Source of the DNA: Pseudomonadota bacterium
GTDB lineage: Bacteria; Pseudomonadota; Gammaproteobacteria; Steroidobacterales; Steroidobacteraceae
Assembly: GCA_025357635.1 (NCBI GenBank)
Contig: JANXOV010000061.1
Span: 1 to 33,039 of the forward strand
Direction: 5' to 3'
DNA length: 33,039 bases
Shown: positions 29,596 through 33,039 of the stretch, one piece after another
How positions within the stretch are numbered: position 1 is the stretch's first letter
Layout of the letters: the number at the start of each line of letters is the position of its first letter
Position numbers and translations under genes: made by a program
The notes under the pieces: generated by a model
Told to the model about the DNA's origin: nothing
The model's input: the letters and a program-made list of their open reading frames with translations, nothing else
The model's database searches: none

Positions 29596-29625
29596 ACTAT
29601 AGGGATCACCGGCGCGGACTGTCAA
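29596..29625 (-). promoter_or_regulatory. Sigma-70 promoter of the dcw cluster (Pmra)
   Basis: On the minus strand a perfect -35 TTGACA (29625-29620) is followed after 18 bp by TATAGT (29601-29596; five of six consensus bases). Transcription should start near 29589, just before the first MraZ box. It is the strongest promoter-like sequence in the window. Confidence 0.8.
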
Positions 29626-29657
29626 CGGGTTAAGTTAAGAAAACCCCCGTACTGACA

Positions 29658-29671
29658 GTGACTTAGGTCAC
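29658..29671. repeat. Palindrome GTGAC-TTAG-GTCAC upstream of Pmra
   Basis: Five-base arms around TTAG, centred about 40 bp upstream of the mraZ -35 box. It could be a binding site for a dimeric regulator; I do not recognise the factor. Confidence 0.35.
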
Positions 29672-29693
29672 AGTTTGGCGCTCGCCGCTGCCA

Positions 29694-29748
29694 GGCCGAT
29701 GCAGTCTGTTTTGAATCAATCTGTTAGAGGACTGTCTTGAAATCGGCC
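29694..29748. repeat. Two-part imperfect stem-loop between rnpB and mraZ
   Basis: Outer arms GGCCGAT (29694-29700) and ATCGGCC (29742-29748) pair over seven bases, and inner arms CAGTC (29702-29706) and GACTG (29730-29734) over five. It lies downstream of rnpB on the minus strand and may take part in 3'-end formation or termination. No T-run follows. Confidence 0.4.
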
Positions 29749-29810
29749 GCAGCATTGTAAATACGCCAATTTCGGCGAACGTGCCGGGATCACGCAGGGA
29801 AATATGAGTT

Positions 29811-30178
29811 GGAGTCGGCCGTTAAGCCGGGTTCTGTCTTGGGCAACCATTCCTCTGGGATGCGCGTCGCCGCGCACCTCAAGCGACCTACCCGGAAGCC
29901 CCTGTGGGCACAGGTGATGCCCTTGCGGACACCGTGCTTCCCTATTTGGCCTTGCTCCCGGTGGGGTTTGCCGTGCCGCGACGTGTTGCCACCCGCGCGG
30001 TGCGCTCTTACCGCACCATTTCACCCTTACCGGCGCAGCTTGCGCTGCGCTTAGGCGGTATCTTTCTGTTGCACTTTCCGTAGGCTCACGCCCCCCAGGT
30101 GTTACCTGGCACCGCGCCCGATGGAGCCCGGACTTTCCTCCCTGCACTTGCGTACACAGCGGTTGCCTGGCCGACTCC
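29811..30178 (-). ncRNA. rnpB: RNase P RNA, type A
   Basis: Catalytic RNA that removes tRNA 5' leaders. On the minus strand it carries the hallmark GAGGAAAGTCCGGGCTCC near the 5' end, ACAGAAAGATACCGCC, GTAAGGGTGAAA, GGGAGCAAGGCCAAATAGG, CCCAGAGGAATGGTTGCC and ACAGAACCCGGCTTA near the 3' end. The ends are set by the closing helix formed by GGAGTCGGCC and GGCCGACTCC; they may be a few bases off. About 368 nt is normal. It lies between mraZ and rsmI, as in Pseudomonas. Confidence 0.97.
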
Positions 30179-30186
30179 GGGGCCGG

Positions 30187-30215
30187 ACGATACGCACTTG
30201 GGGTGTGTTAATCCA
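30187..30215 (-). promoter_or_regulatory. Possible rnpB promoter
   Basis: On the minus strand TGGATT (30215-30210) and TATCGT (30192-30187) are 17 bp apart, placing transcription start near 30180, where the folded RNA begins. Both boxes are only moderate matches; position is the main support. Confidence 0.45.
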
Positions 30216-30235
30216 TCGCAAACGCGCGAAAGCCG

Positions 30236-31099
30236 TCAGTCTTTTTTCAACTGCAGTGCGCGTTTGTAGGCTTCGTTGTCGCGGCAGCCGACAAGCCGGG
30301 CAGCCAGGTGCGCCGCCTGTTTGAGCGGCATTTCCGGCAGCAGGATGTTCAGCACCCGATCCAGCGCTTCGTTGCCCTCCTGCCCCGGCACAGGCTCGGG
30401 CGCACCGGCGATAATCAACACGATTTCCCCCCGCTCCACATCCTTGTCCTGCGCCGCCCGTTCGCGCAGTTCATCGAGCGTGCCGCGGTAGATCGTCTCG
30501 AAATGCTTGGTGATTTCGCGCGCCAGCACGGCTGCGCGTGCGCCGCCGAAACCTTCCGCGCAGGCGTCCAGGCAATCGCGGATGCGATGCGGCGCTTCGT
30601 AAAAAATCAGGGTGCGCGGCTCCTGCGCCAGCGTGGCCAGACGCGCGCGGCGTGCAGCCGCCTGCTGCGGTAAAAACCCCTCGAAGCAAAAGCGGTCGGT
30701 GGGCAAGCCGGCGACCGATAAGGCCGCAATCGCCGCGCAGGCGCCCGGTACGGCCGTCACGTCGATGCCGGCCTGCGAGGCGGCACGCACCAGCCAATAC
30801 CCCGGATCGCTGATCGCCGGCGTTCCGGCATCGCTGACCAGCGCCACATGCGCACCCGCCAACATGCGTTGCACCAATTCGTCGGCCCGGTCGCGCTCGT
30901 TATGATCGTGCAAGGAGACCAGCGGCTTGTCGATGCCGAAGTGCTGCAGCAAGGTGCGCGTGTGGCGCGTGTCCTCGGCCGCGACGAGATCGCAGACGGC
31001 CAACACGTCGCGTGCCCGGGCGCTCAAATCGCCCAAATTACCGATGGGCGTGGCCACCACGCTCAAGCGTCCGCGCACGGCGGCAGATTCGGCCTGCAT
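30236..31099 (-). CDS. rsmI: RsmI, 16S rRNA 2'-O-C1402 methyltransferase
   Basis: SAM-dependent tetrapyrrole-methylase-fold enzyme that 2'-O-methylates C1402 of 16S rRNA, the same base that RsmH modifies. From the ATG at 31099 it is 287 residues. Motifs are VVATPIGNLGD, AEDTRHTRTLL, LVSDAGTPAISDPG, VPGACAAIAAL and FYEAPHRI. A GTG at 31114 would add five residues (MAKLD); neither start has a good ribosome-binding site, and the GTG lies within a TATA-like box. It is divergent from lpoA, as in E. coli. Confidence 0.96.
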   Translation of the reverse strand: MQAESAAVRGRLSVVATPIGNLGDLSARARDVLAVCDLVAAEDTRHTRTLLQHFGIDKPLVSLHDHNERDRADELVQRMLAGAHVALVSDAGTPAISDPGYWLVRAASQAGIDVTAVPGACAAIAALSVAGLPTDRFCFEGFLPQQAAARRARLATLAQEPRTLIFYEAPHRIRDCLDACAEGFGGARAAVLAREITKHFETIYRGTLDELRERAAQDKDVERGEIVLIIAGAPEPVPGQEGNEALDRVLNILLPEMPLKQAAHLAARLVGCRDNEAYKRALQLKKD

Positions 31100-31114
31100 G
31101 TCCAACTTTGCCAC

Positions 31115-31120
31115 TATAAT
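31115..31120 (+). promoter_or_regulatory. TATAAT box in the rsmI/lpoA divergent region
   Basis: A perfect plus-strand -10 lies 38 bp before the lpoA ATG, with no good -35 at 16-18 bp. The other strand reads TATAGT at almost the same place and could serve rsmI, though the leader would be only a few bases long if the ATG at 31099 is used. Confidence 0.4.
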
Positions 31121-31158
31121 CGCCGTCGCTATTGAATGATCTGGAGACTGCAGAGCCT

Positions 31159-32955
31159 ATGGCAGCGATCGCCCACCGTCTACGTCGAACCGCACAGCTC
31201 GTGTGCGCTGCGTCGCTGCTGCTGACCGGCTGCAGCCTCATCCAACCGGAAGCCACCGAAGGCGACAAGTCCTCGCATGCAGATCGCCTGGCTCGCGATT
31301 CCAAGCACAGCGACGCGGCCGCCGCCTACGCAGCGCTTGCGCAGAGCGCGACGCCGCAACGCGACTACTATCATCTGCGCGCAGCACAGGAATGGGCCGC
31401 AGCGGGCAATACGGTCGCCGCGCGCCAGGCACTGGCCGCGGCCTCGCCCGATGTCCGTGCACACCTGCCCAGCCTGCGCGCCTTTGCCGGTGCACAAATC
31501 GCGATCGCGCAAAACGACGGCCCAGGCGCGATTCGCGAGCTGGATCAAATCCAAGTGCCCGCGCAGCCCGACGATGCACAGCAATACTGGCTGCTGCGCG
31601 GACGCGGCGCGTTTCTCGCCGCGCGACCCGCCGAAGGCGTGCGCGCATTCGTGGAGCGTGAACGCTGGCTGCAGGGCGCGCCGGCCCTGCGCGCAAGCCG
31701 CGAGGAGTTGTACGCGCATCTTCGCACGGCCGCCGAGAAGGGCAATTCGCTGAAAGTCCCGTCCAAGTCCGACGGCATCGTGGCCGGATGGCTGGAGCTG
31801 GCGCCGGTGGCCTTGGAGTTATCGCGCAATCCGATGGGTGCGCCCGCCGCGCTCGAAGGCTGGCGAAAACGCTACCCCATGCACCCGGCCAACGACAGCG
31901 TGCTGCCCGCGGCGCAGTCGCAGCTCGCGCAGGCCACGGTGTTTCCCGATCAGATTGCCCTGCTGCTGCCGTTGTCGGGCCGTTCCGAGGCCGTCGGTGT
32001 GGCCGTGCGCGACGGCTTCATCGCCGCTTACCTGGAGCAGCCGGCCTCCGTCCATCCGCGCCTGCGCATCTACGACGTTGCCGCCGAATCCGTCACCAGC
32101 GCCTACGAAAAAGCCATCGATGAGGGCGCCGCATTTATCGTGGGACCGCTGACCAAAGAAGACGTCGCCGCGATCGCGCCGTTGGCGGCAGGCCGCGCCA
32201 CCGTGCTTGCGCTGAATTTCCTGAACGATGGCGCGGCGATCTCCTCCAATTTGTATCAATTCGCGCTGCTCCCCGAGGACGAGGCGCGCGCGGCAGCGCG
32301 GCGCGTGGTCGCCGACGGCAAGCTCACGGGAGTGGCGCTGACGCCGATGAACGAACTGGGGTCCCGCGTACTCGCCGCATTCACCGATGAAATCAAGCGG
32401 CTCGGCGGCACGGTCTTGGAGGCGGGGCGCTACGATACATCGCAGGCGGACTTCTCCGAGGTGATACACCAGATTCTGCAAATCAAGGACGTCAAAGGCG
32501 AGCCCTCGACGCATCGGCCCGACGCAAGCTTCATTTTCGTGGCGGCCTCGCCGGTTTCTGCGCGGCTGATCCGGCCGCAGCTGAAGTTCCACTATGCAGG
32601 CGATGTGCCGATGTATTGCACCTCGGACAGTTTCGATCCCGACCCGAGCGCGAACTCGGATATGGACGGCGTGATTTTCGCCGACATGCCCTGGATGATT
32701 TCCGCCGATCCGGTCACCAGCCAGATTCGCAACGACGTGCGGGCCGCATGGCCTGCACGCGCCACGCGCCGCGGCCGGCTGTATGCATTTGGATTCGATG
32801 CCTACCGGCTGATTCCGGCGCTGCGGTCCAAATCCATCGACAACGTCAATGGCGTTTCCGGCATGACGGGGCGGCTGCGGTTGGACGAAAAGAACCGGAT
32901 CCGGCGTGAGTTGGATTGGGCGGAGATTCGCAACGGCGTTCCCAAGGCGCTCTGA
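31159..32955 (+). CDS. lpoA: LpoA, outer-membrane lipoprotein activator of PBP1A
   Basis: LppC/LpoA family lipoprotein that reaches from the outer membrane to stimulate the peptidoglycan synthase PBP1A. From the ATG at 31159 it is 598 residues. The signal peptide carries RR, a hydrophobic stretch and the lipobox LLTGC (lipidated C25). An N-terminal TPR-like helical domain (about 40-250) precedes a periplasmic-binding-protein-like domain (about 265-590; IALLLPLSGRSEAVGVAVRDGF, split as IALLLPLSG and VAVRDGF). A TTG at 31132 would add nine residues before the signal and is less likely. It is divergent from rsmI, as in E. coli, and would be followed by yraN. A T-run (32955-32962) follows the stop without a clear stem. 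Confidence 0.93.
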   Translation: MAAIAHRLRRTAQLVCAASLLLTGCSLIQPEATEGDKSSHADRLARDSKHSDAAAAYAALAQSATPQRDYYHLRAAQEWAAAGNTVAARQALAAASPDVRAHLPSLRAFAGAQIAIAQNDGPGAIRELDQIQVPAQPDDAQQYWLLRGRGAFLAARPAEGVRAFVERERWLQGAPALRASREELYAHLRTAAEKGNSLKVPSKSDGIVAGWLELAPVALELSRNPMGAPAALEGWRKRYPMHPANDSVLPAAQSQLAQATVFPDQIALLLPLSGRSEAVGVAVRDGFIAAYLEQPASVHPRLRIYDVAAESVTSAYEKAIDEGAAFIVGPLTKEDVAAIAPLAAGRATVLALNFLNDGAAISSNLYQFALLPEDEARAAARRVVADGKLTGVALTPMNELGSRVLAAFTDEIKRLGGTVLEAGRYDTSQADFSEVIHQILQIKDVKGEPSTHRPDASFIFVAASPVSARLIRPQLKFHYAGDVPMYCTSDSFDPDPSANSDMDGVIFADMPWMISADPVTSQIRNDVRAAWPARATRRGRLYAFGFDAYRLIPALRSKSIDNVNGVSGMTGRLRLDEKNRIRRELDWAEIRNGVPKAL

Positions 32956-32980
32956 GTTTTTTCCTTCAACTTGCTGCGGC

Positions 32981-33039
32981 ATGCGCCGTTTCGAAGCGGG
33001 GGGAAATAGCTTGGCTTTGCGATCGAGCGCCCGGCCGCG
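32981..33039 (+). CDS. Possible start of yraN (UPF0102 endonuclease-like), cut by window end
   Basis: An open frame from the ATG at 32981 gives MRRFEAGGNSLALRSSARP before the window ends. The only support is position: yraN follows lpoA in E. coli and relatives. The peptide is too short to recognise and no ribosome-binding site is clear. The true start may lie beyond the window. Confidence 0.25.
   Translation, partial: MRRFEAGGNSLALRSSARP

Noticed and set aside
29750-29811. Intrinsic terminator right after rnpB (CGCC-GAAATT-GGCG)
   Set aside because: The stem is only four base pairs and the following bases are not a T-run, so it is too weak to call.
29716-30147. 143-codon minus-strand open frame across rnpB
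   Set aside because: The region folds and matches as RNase P RNA; the reading frame is incidental.

Overview
The window is a GC-rich chromosomal segment from a gammaproteobacterium. It holds the complete division and cell-wall (dcw) cluster with the flanks seen in Pseudomonas-like genomes: pilC-pilD-coaE-zapD-yacG on one side, and rnpB, rsmI and lpoA on the other. Several features point to a deep-branching gammaproteobacterium of the Xanthomonadales/Nevskiales/Steroidobacterales kind rather than an enteric: zapD with yacG, mutT behind secA, dciA beside lpxC, a short (type II) murB inside the dcw operon, a class S9B dipeptidyl peptidase, and a divergent rsmI/lpoA pair. The exact taxon cannot be fixed from this sequence alone. 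MurE carries the DNPR motif of meso-diaminopimelate-adding enzymes, and lpxC and lpoA are present, so the envelope is Gram-negative with DAP-type peptidoglycan.

Layout. Positions 1-5538 (plus strand) hold the 3' part of pilC, pilD, coaE, zapD, yacG and a dipeptidyl peptidase IV. PilC is interrupted by an apparent one-base deletion near position 89. Positions 5597-10149 (minus strand) hold a MutT-type Nudix protein with a shortened ThiE-like tail, secA, and a membrane-anchored M23 (LytM) metallopeptidase. A 324-bp divergent region (10150-10473) then separates the peptidase from dciA (plus strand). dciA converges on and overlaps lpxC. Positions 10793-29541 (minus strand) hold the dcw cluster. 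In transcription order it reads mraZ, rsmH, ftsL, ftsI, murE, murF, mraY, murD, ftsW, murG, murC, murB, ddl, ftsQ, ftsA, ftsZ, then a hairpin terminator, then lpxC. Ten of the junctions are four-base ATGA stop/start overlaps. Positions 29811-30178 (minus) encode RNase P RNA. rsmI (minus) and lpoA (plus) diverge at about 31115, and the window ends in what may be the start of yraN.

Regulation visible in the sequence. The most interesting find is a cyclic-di-GMP class I (GEMM-I) riboswitch aptamer on the minus strand at about 10300-10405, in the 5' leader of the M23 peptidase gene. It would connect the second messenger c-di-GMP to a cell-wall hydrolase or hydrolase activator encoded beside secA, dciA, lpxC and the division genes. 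At the head of the dcw cluster there is a good sigma-70 promoter (TTGACA, 18 bp, TATAGT), followed at once by three TGGG boxes spaced exactly 10 bp apart. That is the binding pattern for MraZ, whose gene is the first in the operon.

Together the genes make and flip the peptidoglycan precursor (MurB-G, Ddl, MraY), build the divisome (FtsZ, A, Q, L, I, W, ZapD), control lipid A synthesis (LpxC), activate PBP1A from the outer membrane (LpoA) and export proteins (SecA). The long reading frames opposite these genes are GC-rich shadows. No tRNA, insertion sequence, phage or CRISPR array was seen.
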